Assembly: GCF_024436415.1 (NCBI RefSeq)
Contig: NZ_JAFMZQ010000001.1
Location: forward strand, 2,480,001 to 2,544,000
From: Pedobacter deserti
GTDB lineage: Bacteria; Bacteroidota; Bacteroidia; Sphingobacteriales; Sphingobacteriaceae
DNA length: 64,000 bases
Direction of reading: 5' to 3'
Position numbers and translations under genes: made by a program. Shown in pieces: positions 25,061-34,710 of this stretch. Every line of letters begins with the position of its first letter. The first letter of the stretch is position 1. The notes below the pieces were generated by a model. It did no database searches, had not been told where the DNA came from, and was given only the letters and a program-made list of their open reading frames with translations.

Positions 25061-28000
25061 ATGTATAAAAATTATACTAGAAACTTATGTATGCCGCCAG
25101 GCTACATACATAAATGGATATTAATTATGAAGTTAACCACACTCATATTAATCATATCGCTTATGCAGGTGAGCGCCGCCAGCTTTGGGCAGCGCCTTAC
25201 CCTGATTGGCAACAACGTGAAACTGGAACGTATATTTAACGAGATCCAGAAGCAAACCGGCTATGGCGTACTCGTATCAACAAGTAAGGTAGACACCGAG
25301 AAAGGCGTAAAGGTAAACTTCAGAAACACCGCCTTAACAGACGTAATGGACCAACTGACCAAAGGCAGCGACCTAGCCTACACCATTGAAGACAAGGTCA
25401 TCGTCATCAAAGAAAAAACCCCTTCCATACTCGACAGAGTAATCGCCCGATTTCAGGCGATTGATGTACGAGGTAAAGTGGTGGACACTCTAGGCAACGG
25501 CCTGCCGGGCGCCACAGTAAGCGTGAAGAACGGCAAAGGCTCTACATCTACAGATGCCGGAGGAAACTTTCAGTTGAGGAATGTGGATGAGGGAGCTGTA
25601 CTGGTAGTGAGTTATTTGGGGTATATGACGAAGGAGGTCGCTGTAAGCAAGGAATTTAACTATGTTCAGCTGCAGCAGAGTGCGAGTAAGTTGGATGAGG
25701 TGGTGGTGAACGCAGGATACTATAAAATCAATGAAAAACTGAAGACGGGAAATGTTATAACGATTTCTTCAAAAGATATAGAGAACCAACCAAGCAATAA
25801 TCCCATCTTGGCATTGCAGGGTAGAGTTCCCGGTTTGGATATCATTCAAAGTAATGGCTTGGCTAATAGCGGTGTACAACTTAGAATACAAGGCCAAACA
25901 AGTATTGCAAATGGAAGTGACCCTTTGATTGTAGTCGACGGAATTCCATATCCCAGCCAAACTTTAGGTAAAATTTATGCTGTTGGTGCGTTTGACGGAC
26001 TGGGCGGAATCGGTAATAGCCCCATGGCTTTTATAAATCCGGCTAACATCGCTCAGATAGACATTTTAAAAGATGCAGATGCAACTTCAATTTATGGATC
26101 TCGAGCTGCGAATGGAGCAATTTTAATTACAACAAAAAAGGGTAGGGCTGGTAAACTTAGCTTTATTACAGAGGTGAAGCGCGGAGTCGGTGTTCTACCA
26201 AACAGTGTTAAGCCAACTTTACTAAATACTGAAGAATACTTAGAAATGAGGGAAGAAGCTATGAAAAACGACAACCTATCTATCAGACCAACTGATTATG
26301 ATCTGAATGGAGCGTGGGACAAAAATAGATATACAGATTGGCAGGAAGTTCTATTAGGGAAAAATAGTTCCTTTACAGATCTCAATACCTCGTTAACTGC
26401 TGGTACCGAACTATTTAATTATTTAGTCAATTTGGGCTATCATAGAGAAACGACTGTATTTCCGGGCGATTTTTCCAATCAGAAAGGATCAGGAAGGATC
26501 AATTTAGGCGGAAAAACATCAAATAATAAATTTAATTATAATTTCTCTATGTCCTATTTGGGTGATAAAAATGGCATTCCAAATTTAAGCCTTGTGGAAA
26601 GGGCCTTGACGCTGGCGCCGAATGCACCTGCTTTATATCAGGAAGACGGTTCTCTAAATTGGCAAAAGCTCCCTAACGGGACCTCTACATGGGAGAACCC
26701 GCTCGCAATTCTTAAAAGAATATATGAGACTAAGACTGTTAACTTGCTTGGCAACGCTGCACTTAATTATAAGATTTCGCCGACTTTAGCTCTTTCCTCA
26801 ACATTTGGCTACAACTCTTTCAGGATAGACGAGTTTGTAGGATCCCCTAGCTCATCCTTCCGCCCCGAGCGTAATGAGTTAAATAGTTCCAGTTTTTCGG
26901 ATTCTGAAATCAAAACTTGGATAGCGGAACCGCAATTTAATTTTGACAGGCGATTTGGGTCTTCAAATATTAGTGCCCTGATAGGAGTTACATTCTCTGT
27001 AACAAACAGCAGCCGAACTGCTATATCAGGATCGGGATATAGTACTGAGAGCTTAATGCGCAATATTAGTGCTGCCTCAACAATATCAGTTGGTCAGTCA
27101 ATGATGTCCCAATATAGATACACCGCGTTATATGGAAGATTAAACTACAACTTAAAAGATACATATCTAGTTAATTTGACAGCGCGTCGAGACGGTTCCT
27201 CAAGATTTGGATCAAAGAACCAGTTTAATAATTTCGGGTCTGTTGGTGTAGCTTGGCTATTCTCCAATGAGCCTGATTTCAATACACAGGGCTTTTTTAG
27301 CTTTGGAAAATTGAGGATGAGCTATGGTACAATTGGGAATGATCAGATTGGCGATTACCGGTACGAAAATTTATACGTTGTAGGATTCGACAGCGTGCCT
27401 TACCAAGGTACTCAAGGCCTATATACATACGGACCTCCTAATGCTTCTTTAGAGTGGGTGGCAACCACCAAGTTGAATTTTGGTTTAGAAGTAGGAATCC
27501 TTTCTAATAGGTTGATGTTGGAAACGAACTACTATATAAATAGGTCGTCAAATCAGCTTTTGGATATACCGATATCAGACGTCTCAGGATTTGAAAACGT
27601 CACGGGTAACCTTAATGCTTCTGTTAAGAACTTCGGGTGGGAAATAGTGTTGAACTCTCGACTGCTGCAGTTCAACGGCTTTAAATGGACGTCGGGTATC
27701 AATTTAACTTTACCCAGAAACAAACTCGTCTCATTTCCCAACTTGGAACAGACCAGCTATTATGCGAAATACAGAATTGGCGAGTCGGTTAACATTAGCA
27801 GACTGTTTAGCTTCGCGGGCGTAAGTTCGCAAACCGGTTTTTATCAATTTTTGGACAGTCAGGGAGCTATAACTAACGATCCGCAATTTGGAGTAGATGA
27901 CTTTGTAATTGTGGATAGGAACCCTAAGTTCTTCGCTGGGATTACTAATTCTATCAACTACAAGGGTTTTGATCTGTCTTTCATATTTCAAGCCAGCCGA

Positions 28001-28414
28001 CGAAATATTGACTATAACCGGTTCGGTAGAAGACCAGGAACGTTTGTGTCTTTTGGTACGGGAAATCAGGGAAGAGAAGTGCTAAACAGATGGCAAAACG
28101 CTGGAGATTACGCAAAGATTGAACGATTCACTAATCAAATAAGTGACACTCACTTCGATGCTAGGTCATCAAGCGATGGAGTTGTAGTTGACGCTACATT
28201 TTTAAAATTAAGAAATGTAGCACTCTCTTACCAACTTCCAACAAAATTTTTGTCTAAAGTGAATATTGAAGCTCTATCAGTTTTCTTCCAAGGACAGAAT
28301 CTCCTTACCGTCACAAATTTTCCTGCTGGCGACCCTGAAACTGGCGCGTCGGGTGGCGTAGCTGGGCTGCCCCAATTACGACTTCTAACGTTTGGTTCCA
28401 AAATTACATTTTAA
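25061..28414 (+). CDS. SusC/RagA-type TonB-dependent outer-membrane transporter, unit 1
   Basis: 1117 residues. The N-terminus CMPPGYIHKWILIMKLTTLI is typical of Sphingobacteriaceae SusC with an STN domain. Order: signal segment, STN secretin-like domain (about 50-120, the FecR contact), carboxypeptidase-like domain (about 135-215), TonB plug (about 225-340) and barrel to a C-terminal Phe (LTFGSKITF). It works with the SusD downstream to import a ligand, probably peptide- or glycan-derived. Base composition changes sharply near codon 220: 52% GC at 25441-25500 but 23% at 26521-26580. That suggests the plug and barrel came from elsewhere while the signalling N-terminus stayed. The SusD partner is frameshifted, so import may be impaired. 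Confidence 0.95.
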   Translation: MYKNYTRNLCMPPGYIHKWILIMKLTTLILIISLMQVSAASFGQRLTLIGNNVKLERIFNEIQKQTGYGVLVSTSKVDTEKGVKVNFRNTALTDVMDQLTKGSDLAYTIEDKVIVIKEKTPSILDRVIARFQAIDVRGKVVDTLGNGLPGATVSVKNGKGSTSTDAGGNFQLRNVDEGAVLVVSYLGYMTKEVAVSKEFNYVQLQQSASKLDEVVVNAGYYKINEKLKTGNVITISSKDIENQPSNNPILALQGRVPGLDIIQSNGLANSGVQLRIQGQTSIANGSDPLIVVDGIPYPSQTLGKIYAVGAFDGLGGIGNSPMAFINPANIAQIDILKDADATSIYGSRAANGAILITTKKGRAGKLSFITEVKRGVGVLPNSVKPTLLNTEEYLEMREEAMKNDNLSIRPTDYDLNGAWDKNRYTDWQEVLLGKNSSFTDLNTSLTAGTELFNYLVNLGYHRETTVFPGDFSNQKGSGRINLGGKTSNNKFNYNFSMSYLGDKNGIPNLSLVERALTLAPNAPALYQEDGSLNWQKLPNGTSTWENPLAILKRIYETKTVNLLGNAALNYKISPTLALSSTFGYNSFRIDEFVGSPSSSFRPERNELNSSSFSDSEIKTWIAEPQFNFDRRFGSSNISALIGVTFSVTNSSRTAISGSGYSTESLMRNISAASTISVGQSMMSQYRYTALYGRLNYNLKDTYLVNLTARRDGSSRFGSKNQFNNFGSVGVAWLFSNEPDFNTQGFFSFGKLRMSYGTIGNDQIGDYRYENLYVVGFDSVPYQGTQGLYTYGPPNASLEWVATTKLNFGLEVGILSNRLMLETNYYINRSSNQLLDIPISDVSGFENVTGNLNASVKNFGWEIVLNSRLLQFNGFKWTSGINLTLPRNKLVSFPNLEQTSYYAKYRIGESVNISRLFSFAGVSSQTGFYQFLDSQGAITNDPQFGVDDFVIVDRNPKFFAGITNSINYKGFDLSFIFQASRRNIDYNRFGRRPGTFVSFGTGNQGREVLNRWQNAGDYAKIERFTNQISDTHFDARSSSDGVVVDATFLKLRNVALSYQLPTKFLSKVNIEALSVFFQGQNLLTVTNFPAGDPETGASGGVAGLPQLRLLTFGSKITF

Positions 28415-28424
28415 AACTACGAAC

Positions 28425-29899
28425 ATGGCACTTTTTTGCAACACACCAACTGCAGCTTTTATTTATTACAATAAGAGAGTATTGAAGATCGTGGTCTTTT
28501 CCACGATAATTCTTGTTTCATGCAAGAGCTTCGTTGATATAGATCCTCCGTCAACAGCAGTTACTTCTGAAGCAGTCTTCTCGTCAGACAAAACCTCGAT
28601 TGCCGTACTTAACGGGACATATGCAGCTATGTCAGGTGGACCTGGCGGCGAAGTAGTGGAAGGAACTAGTTCAATTAGATCTTTAGGTTTTCGTCTTGGC
28701 CTCCTGTCTGACGAACTTACTTTATGGGAGATGTCAGACAATTCCAAAAGTCCTTACTATCTGAATGCTTTAAGCTCCCAGAACGAACCTCCCGGATACT
28801 GGACATACTTTTACAAAGAAATTTTTATGGCTAATTCTGTGATAAATGGACTCGAGAAATCTAACTCAGTGACACCAATTGTAAAATCGCAGTTAATTGG
28901 TGAAGCTTTATTTTTGCGGGCTTTACACCTATTCTATTTGACAAATCTGTACGGGGCAATTCCGGTGCCATTGACAACTGACTATACTGAAATAAATAAG
29001 TTAGGTCGCCGACCAGTTCGCGAAGTTTATGAGCAGATTATTTCAGATTTGAATTTAGCTCAACAACAACTTTCCTCTGAGTTTTTAGACGGCACATTGT
29101 TGAAAAGTACAACATCAAGAGTTAGACCAACCAAATGGGCAGCAACGGCGTTATTATCGAGAGTCTATCTATTTATGGAAGATTATGCAAATGCAGAATT
29201 AGAATCCACAAAAGTTATCGAATCAAATCTATTTTCACTTGTTCCACTAGATGAAGAGTTTTTAATGAATAGCAGGCTGCGATATGGCAGTTGCAGGTAG
29301 TTTCTAACGGATATTGGTCAAATCCGCAAGAAGGTTGGATATATATTCTTTCTCGAAACGGGCCGGACAGCGAAAAGGACGTGTATCTAAATGAAGAGCT
29401 TATCGGAAGTTTTGAGACAGAAGATCAGCGTAAGGACAAATGGGTTGGAAAAATAGTGACAGCTGGTCAAACTTATTATTATTCCAATAAGTATCCAATT
29501 GAGATTGATGACGTTCCGACTAGATATTATTCTACAATATTCCGGTTATCTGAACAATTTCTTATTCGAGCGGAAGCTCGTGCGAAATTGGATAAGCTCA
29601 ACGGGTCTAGGGCTGATTTGAATGATGTAAGAGCCAGGGCCGACCTCGACGCTCTAAGCCCAAATGACCGAGATGCTTTATTGGATGCAATTGCTCACGA
29701 AAGGAGAGTTGAGTTGTTTACAGAATTTGGTCATCGCTGGTTTGACCTAAAACGTACGCAACTACTTGATGAGACCATGTCAGCAATTACTCCGAAGAAG
29801 GGAGGTGTTTGGAACAATTACAAATCGTTACTTCCAATTCCCGCTAAGTCAATTTTAAACAATCCAAATTTGAAAGGGCAGCAAAATCCAGGTTATTAA
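28425..29899 (+). pseudogene. SusD/RagB-type lipoprotein, frameshifted
   Basis: Lipoprotein start MALFCNTPTAAFIYYNKRVL with a lipobox LVSC, then the SusD TPR fold (AVFSSDKTSIAVLNGTYAAM, LFLRALHLFYLTNLYGAIPV). The first frame runs to TAG at 29298-29300. The family sequence continues in another frame from about 29280 (AIWQLQVVSNGYWSNPQEGW) to the normal SusD end LLPIPAKSILNNPNLKGQ at 29899. One missing base around 29275-29282 explains the break. Together the halves give a normal-length SusD of about 490 residues. Either a real loss of function, a phase-like switch or a sequencing error. An in-frame TTG upstream was ignored in favour of the ATG at 28425. Confidence 0.85.
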
Positions 29900-29989
29900 A
29901 CCCCATCATAATTGATGTAACCCCAGCTTCCCCTTCATCATAGTACACGGATTCCGTTTTACCAACATAATATAAATTTTTCAAACGTC

Positions 29990-32900
29990 ATGGCAAAAGT
30001 TAAATTAGGAAGTACCAAGTATCCAACACTTCGAATAGCTATGGGATTTCTCATGCTTATTTGGACATGTGTTTTTCAAAGTTGTATATTAGTGAAGAGA
30101 CCTTCAACTACTGGGAAATCTCCTAGACATGAGGTTACTGGCGTTGGAAATCATTGGGTAAAAGATTTTTCTCAGCTACCTATTACGCCAGATAGAACCA
30201 TACAGTTTGAAACAGAGGAAGGATCTAGAATGCATGTGGATGTTTCGCCCGATGGAAAACAGATTCTGTTAACAATTTTAGGCGAGATTTTTTTGGTACC
30301 AGAAGATGGGGGAACTGCTATGCAACTAACCCGAGGTATCTCATTAAATAACCGGCCAAATTGGTCACCAGATGGAAAATACTTTGCTTATACTAGTGAT
30401 GCAACTGGCCAGCCGCAAACACATATCCGAGATGTCACAGGGAGTTTTCATATAGTTATTCCTGACTCACCGCCTATCAAATCAACGTTAGCGAATAATA
30501 CTCGTTCGCAAATAAAAAATCGGTCATATAACTGGCCGGAGAATTGGCAAATTATTTGGAAGCCAAATAGCAAAGGAATATTCTCAAATACTCAAGAGTA
30601 TACCTTTGGTGGCGGAAAAATCGACATGTCCTTGGCCTTGCGAGACATAAATGAACGAGATCAAGTTGTTGGCTACAGTGTAGACGGTCGTGCAATTTAT
30701 GTGGTAAGAGTAGATTCCAAAGAATCGGGTTTCCAATTGGTCGAGATTGACTTAAAATCTAGGAAGATAACTAATAAAAACGTTTCTGCTTTTTACCCTA
30801 ACGAACGTCTAGCTAATTTTAGACTCTCAAAAGATGCCAGCACCTTAGGTTTCATAAGAACAGATTCTCAGGGTATTCCGACTCTGAGTGTGGTAAATCT
30901 ACGTTCCTGTCAAGTAAAGGATGTAGCAAAATTAGACACGTTTCACTATAACCCATTAGGTGAAAAAATGTATTATATGCAGTATTCATTCTCACCTGAC
31001 AATCACTTTGTTTATTTATCCTACGACGGAAAGATTCATAAACTGTCTGTTCGAGGCGGATCTGACAAAATTGTGTCTTTTAAAGCTGATGTACGCCTTG
31101 ATATTGGATCCGTAAAATTCAACAAATTCTCTGTTGACTTTCATGAGAAGGAAGTTATCGGAATCAGCGGAGCAAATATCAACGAGCACAAACGCTTATT
31201 AACTTTTAGTGCTTTAAAGAAAATTTATATCCAAAACTTGGATGATAGCGAGCCTACTCTAATTGCTGAAGGCCCAGGAATTTTTTATCGGCCGAAATTC
31301 TCTTTAGATGGGAGACAAATAGTTTTTGCAGGTAACGATACAACTTTAGGTAATCTTTACATACAAGACATCAACGGACGCAGAAATAGTTACAAACTTC
31401 TCTATACATTTAATAGGGTGATCCGCGAACTGTCCTGGACACCGGATGGGCGTTCCATCGTTATGCTTATTGAAGCAGAGGTTAATCCTTATGACACCGA
31501 ACTGGTTTTATACGATTTGCAGGACAGGGGTGTTACGACGTTAGCTACTAATCTGGATGTTGAACACTTACAATTTACTAAGGAAGGCTATTTGATATGC
31601 ATAAGGTCGTACGAGAATTCTAAAAGAATTGAGCTACTGGATATTATAAACAAAGATGTCTCAACAATTTTTGAAACTGACAATTTGGGGATGATTGGCT
31701 TTGGACCGAAAGTTAATATGTATCCGTCCCCAGATTTGAATTATTTGGCATTTAATTATGGGGATGATCTCTTCTTAACATCACTTTGTAAAAGTGGTAA
31801 TAGTGAACTGCAGTTCGCACGTGTTGCAACTGGCTGTGTAAATCCGATCTGGAGTCCAGATGGTAAAACTCTTAGTTGGACAATTGCGAACGAATTTCGT
31901 TCGATACGACTTGAAAGGATATTGAGTGCCACTAAAAACTCGGTGATCGCCGAGGACAAATATTGTGCTTTACCGTTCGTAGCCAGGCATTTGGATCTAA
32001 CCCCGGATACCGTTGTTCAAATAAGGTTAAGTTATAAGCCAAACTATAGACCTGGTTACCTAGCATTTGTCAACGCACACATAATCACAATGAAGGGCGA
32101 CGAACAGATCCTAAATGGAACGATTTTAGTCCATGACGGAAGGATTATCAAGGTTGGTTCCCCTGCCGACTTTTCAATTCCCAGAGAAGCTAGAATTGTA
32201 GATTTAAGGGGAAAAACCGTTATACCTGGAATGTTTGATCTTCATTGTCATGCGACAGCATACCGTGACATCGATTACAACGAAAATTTAGAACTGAAGA
32301 CATACCTAGCTTATGGTATAACGACGTCATTCGATCCATCAAGTTCCAATCAAATGGCGACTTTTCGAGAAATGCTAGACGCTGGACTCGCCACAGGACC
32401 TCGATTATATAATGTCTGTCGCGCCATTGGCCCGGGTTATAACGAAGCAATTTCTAATCCGCAAGAGGCCAGGAAAGAAGTGGAAGAGCGAAAGCGGCTA
32501 GGCTGCGTCGCCATTAAACAATATCAGCAGAAAACTCGGATGCAACAACAATGGCTCCAGATTGCATGTAATGAACTTGGTCTAAATATGACAAACGAGG
32601 GCGGAAATAGCATGTTAGAAAGCGTTGCTATGATTAAAAATGGATCTCCGAAAGTTGAACACTTCGGATGGGCGGGATGGGGCAAGCAGTACAAAGATAT
32701 TAAGCTCTTGTTAAGGAATTCCCTAACCATCTATACCTTGACGAATATGGTGCAATATCACTCAGATTTTCGAAATCTTTACCCGGATCATTCTAAGTTA
32801 AAATATATTAATCCCGCAGCCTATAAAAAAGTAATTTCAAGTTTCCTTCCAAAAAGCAATTTATCTACTAGTGATTTAAGGAGGTCGGAAGTTGACATAA

Positions 32901-33223
32901 AAGACGTTAGCGGAAAAACGACTATTTTTTCAATAGGAAGTCACGGGGACGAGCCTGAAGCAGGAATAAGGTATCACTATGAGTTGTGGAGTAAGGCCTT
33001 ATACGGAGGCTTCTCTAATTTTGAGATTTTAAAAATGGCAACTATAAATGGCGCCATAAGTTTAGGTCTTGATGATGATCTTGGTTCTGTCGAGTCGGGC
33101 AAGATATGCGACCTTGTAATATTGAACAACAATCCATTGTTGAATATAATGTTAACCAGCGATATTGGATATGTGGTGAAGGGCGGTGTGATCTATAATG
33201 GTAACACTCTAGAGCAGTTGTAG
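29990..33223 (+). CDS. Beta-propeller amidohydrolase lipoprotein
   Basis: 1077 residues. A lipobox-like FQSC near residue 30 suggests a lipoprotein. Residues about 70-680 hold TolB/WD40-like propeller repeats (VDVSPDGKQILLTI, PNWSPDGKYFAYTS, LSWTPDGRSIVM). Residues about 690-1077 form an amidohydrolase domain: PGMFDLHCHA with His752 and His754, Lys843 in VAIKQYQQ, His891 in VEHFGW, His985 in SHGD, and the end LGLDDDLGSVESGKICDLVI. These are the expected metal-site positions of the family, though assignments are by motif. The fold is linked to peptide-like or cyclic-amide substrates, which may be what the adjacent SusC/SusD imports. It lies in the low-GC segment. Confidence 0.88.
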   Translation: MAKVKLGSTKYPTLRIAMGFLMLIWTCVFQSCILVKRPSTTGKSPRHEVTGVGNHWVKDFSQLPITPDRTIQFETEEGSRMHVDVSPDGKQILLTILGEIFLVPEDGGTAMQLTRGISLNNRPNWSPDGKYFAYTSDATGQPQTHIRDVTGSFHIVIPDSPPIKSTLANNTRSQIKNRSYNWPENWQIIWKPNSKGIFSNTQEYTFGGGKIDMSLALRDINERDQVVGYSVDGRAIYVVRVDSKESGFQLVEIDLKSRKITNKNVSAFYPNERLANFRLSKDASTLGFIRTDSQGIPTLSVVNLRSCQVKDVAKLDTFHYNPLGEKMYYMQYSFSPDNHFVYLSYDGKIHKLSVRGGSDKIVSFKADVRLDIGSVKFNKFSVDFHEKEVIGISGANINEHKRLLTFSALKKIYIQNLDDSEPTLIAEGPGIFYRPKFSLDGRQIVFAGNDTTLGNLYIQDINGRRNSYKLLYTFNRVIRELSWTPDGRSIVMLIEAEVNPYDTELVLYDLQDRGVTTLATNLDVEHLQFTKEGYLICIRSYENSKRIELLDIINKDVSTIFETDNLGMIGFGPKVNMYPSPDLNYLAFNYGDDLFLTSLCKSGNSELQFARVATGCVNPIWSPDGKTLSWTIANEFRSIRLERILSATKNSVIAEDKYCALPFVARHLDLTPDTVVQIRLSYKPNYRPGYLAFVNAHIITMKGDEQILNGTILVHDGRIIKVGSPADFSIPREARIVDLRGKTVIPGMFDLHCHATAYRDIDYNENLELKTYLAYGITTSFDPSSSNQMATFREMLDAGLATGPRLYNVCRAIGPGYNEAISNPQEARKEVEERKRLGCVAIKQYQQKTRMQQQWLQIACNELGLNMTNEGGNSMLESVAMIKNGSPKVEHFGWAGWGKQYKDIKLLLRNSLTIYTLTNMVQYHSDFRNLYPDHSKLKYINPAAYKKVISSFLPKSNLSTSDLRRSEVDIKDVSGKTTIFSIGSHGDEPEAGIRYHYELWSKALYGGFSNFEILKMATINGAISLGLDDDLGSVESGKICDLVILNNNPLLNIMLTSDIGYVVKGGVIYNGNTLEQL

Positions 33224-33272
33224 CTCATAAGTTTCTTGTTAACAAAAGAACCAATTTAACTAAAAAATCGGA

Positions 33273-34679
33273 ATGAAAAATATTTTAGTCTCCTGTTATA
33301 TTGCAGGATCAATGTGTGGAATTCCAGTTGCAAAAGGCGCAAGAATCGAAAATAACACGAGTCCTGCTTTAAACGTCAACAGGAGCGAATATGTACCGGT
33401 ATGTGCTGATAACAAAATAAACGATTTATCGATTACGGTAGATTTTCGCAAACCATCCTTACATACCTTAACCAAACTTCATGTACAAGATTCAAACGAA
33501 GTGTATCTGCGCTTACTGCAGAAATATGTTAAAGGAAAGCGGGATTCAAATTTCCTGAAGCAGTTAACGTCTCTTGCGAAGTTACGAGGTGATATACAGA
33601 CGAATAGAGATGCCGTAAGAGGTTTACTAAAAGTGCTAAAGTGCCCATTATTGGCGGTAAACCTAGATTTTATTCGTAAAAACACTACTAGTACGAGAGA
33701 TCCAGGATACAGCTTTATTTTAACAAACAAAGAACAAATTAATGAGAAATTGGGAGAGGGTGAGGCGGAGACATTTCTGAAAGTAATAGTCGAAAGCGAA
33801 TTTATTAAGCCGTTTATGTCAAATACACCAGATTGGGACTTTCTGCGGAACAAAGTGACCCCGTTTGGAGCGATTGGAGAAGAAGCGTTTCTCCAAAACC
33901 AAATGCTATTTGGGGTGAACAATGAAGACTGGGATCTGTTGGCGAAGTCTATTACCCCGTGGTACACGAGGTTCGGAAGGGAACGGCAATGGTTGTCTTT
34001 CATGTTATTAAATAACGTGGCTTGGCGCGTCTTTCAACACATCGAAGACAGAAGTGCTCTCGAAGTCGCCAGGCAAATGGCACTTCGTGCTGTGGGGATG
34101 GAAAAATTGTCGCATCATGCATTAGATACCTATGCTCAACTGCTCTACAAACTGGGGTTTAAGAAGGAGGCGTTAATTGAACTTGAAAAAGTTTTATCAC
34201 TGGCGAGAGATGACTATTCGCGCGCCTCAATCAGAGGAGCGATACGAAAGATTCAAGACGATTTGCCTACTTGGCCAAGCAAACGGACAGAGACTATTTT
34301 CACTGAAGTAAAAGATAAAGGGGCCCTTTTGCAGAAGGTTAAATTAGAAAATAAGTATTTAATGCTAGCGTTTGTAGCGACTTGGTGTGGCCCATGCAAG
34401 GAAATGGACAAATATGTCTACACGGATAACGAAGTCGGAAAATTGTTAAATGAAAATTTTATCGCAGTGAAAATTCAGACGGACCAGACGGACAAAGATA
34501 ATGCTTATGTTAAGCAGTGGTATAAAGAAGTCCCTTCTTTGATGAAAAAATACGGAGTTAACGCTTTGCCAACACTTATATTCCTTTCGCCGGAAGGTAA
34601 ACTTGTAAAAAGGGTGGTTGGCGGGGTTGACGCCAGCGGCATGATAAAGGCAGCGAAAGAAGCATTAACCCTCAAGTAA
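33273..34679 (+). CDS. Thioredoxin-domain protein with helical N-terminal region
   Basis: 468 residues. The start MKNILVSCYIAGSMCGIPVA looks like a signal peptide. Residues about 60-330 are helical and TPR-like (ALEVARQMALRAVGMEKLSH, ALDTYAQLLYKLGFKKEALI). The C-terminal thioredoxin fold (about 345-468) has C372-G-P-C375 (WCGPCKEM) and cis-Pro in NALPTLIFLSPEG. It is a periplasmic disulfide reductase of the DUF255/thioredoxin_7 style. It follows the amidohydrolase by 49 bp, the last gene of the low-GC segment and probably the last of the operon. Confidence 0.88.
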   Translation: MKNILVSCYIAGSMCGIPVAKGARIENNTSPALNVNRSEYVPVCADNKINDLSITVDFRKPSLHTLTKLHVQDSNEVYLRLLQKYVKGKRDSNFLKQLTSLAKLRGDIQTNRDAVRGLLKVLKCPLLAVNLDFIRKNTTSTRDPGYSFILTNKEQINEKLGEGEAETFLKVIVESEFIKPFMSNTPDWDFLRNKVTPFGAIGEEAFLQNQMLFGVNNEDWDLLAKSITPWYTRFGRERQWLSFMLLNNVAWRVFQHIEDRSALEVARQMALRAVGMEKLSHHALDTYAQLLYKLGFKKEALIELEKVLSLARDDYSRASIRGAIRKIQDDLPTWPSKRTETIFTEVKDKGALLQKVKLENKYLMLAFVATWCGPCKEMDKYVYTDNEVGKLLNENFIAVKIQTDQTDKDNAYVKQWYKEVPSLMKKYGVNALPTLIFLSPEGKLVKRVVGGVDASGMIKAAKEALTLK

Positions 34680-34710
34680 CGCGTTGTCTATCAAAGTTCT
34701 GATTTTTTCT

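Larger units (their letters stand above)
25720..34679 (+). other. Low-GC segment (probable horizontally acquired part)
   Basis: From about the susC plug to the end of the thioredoxin gene the DNA is clearly AT-richer than the flanks, with more A/T-ending codons. It covers the susC barrel, susD, the amidohydrolase and the thioredoxin protein. No integrase, transposase or att site was seen at either edge. The left edge is a by-eye estimate. Confidence 0.55.

Noticed and set aside
25086..25112. TATGTATG...CATACATA inverted repeat at the start of susC 1
   Set aside because: It falls on the codons for the conserved CMPPGYIH segment, so it probably reflects amino-acid constraint rather than an operator.
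24924..25124. Small plus-strand open frame in the susC leader
   Set aside because: Overlaps the hairpin and the susC start in another frame, with no homology or start signal; leader structure is the better explanation.
25720..34679. The low-GC segment as a prophage or integrative element
   Set aside because: No integrase, relaxase, phage structural gene, tRNA or att-like repeat is present; replacement by homologous recombination fits better.
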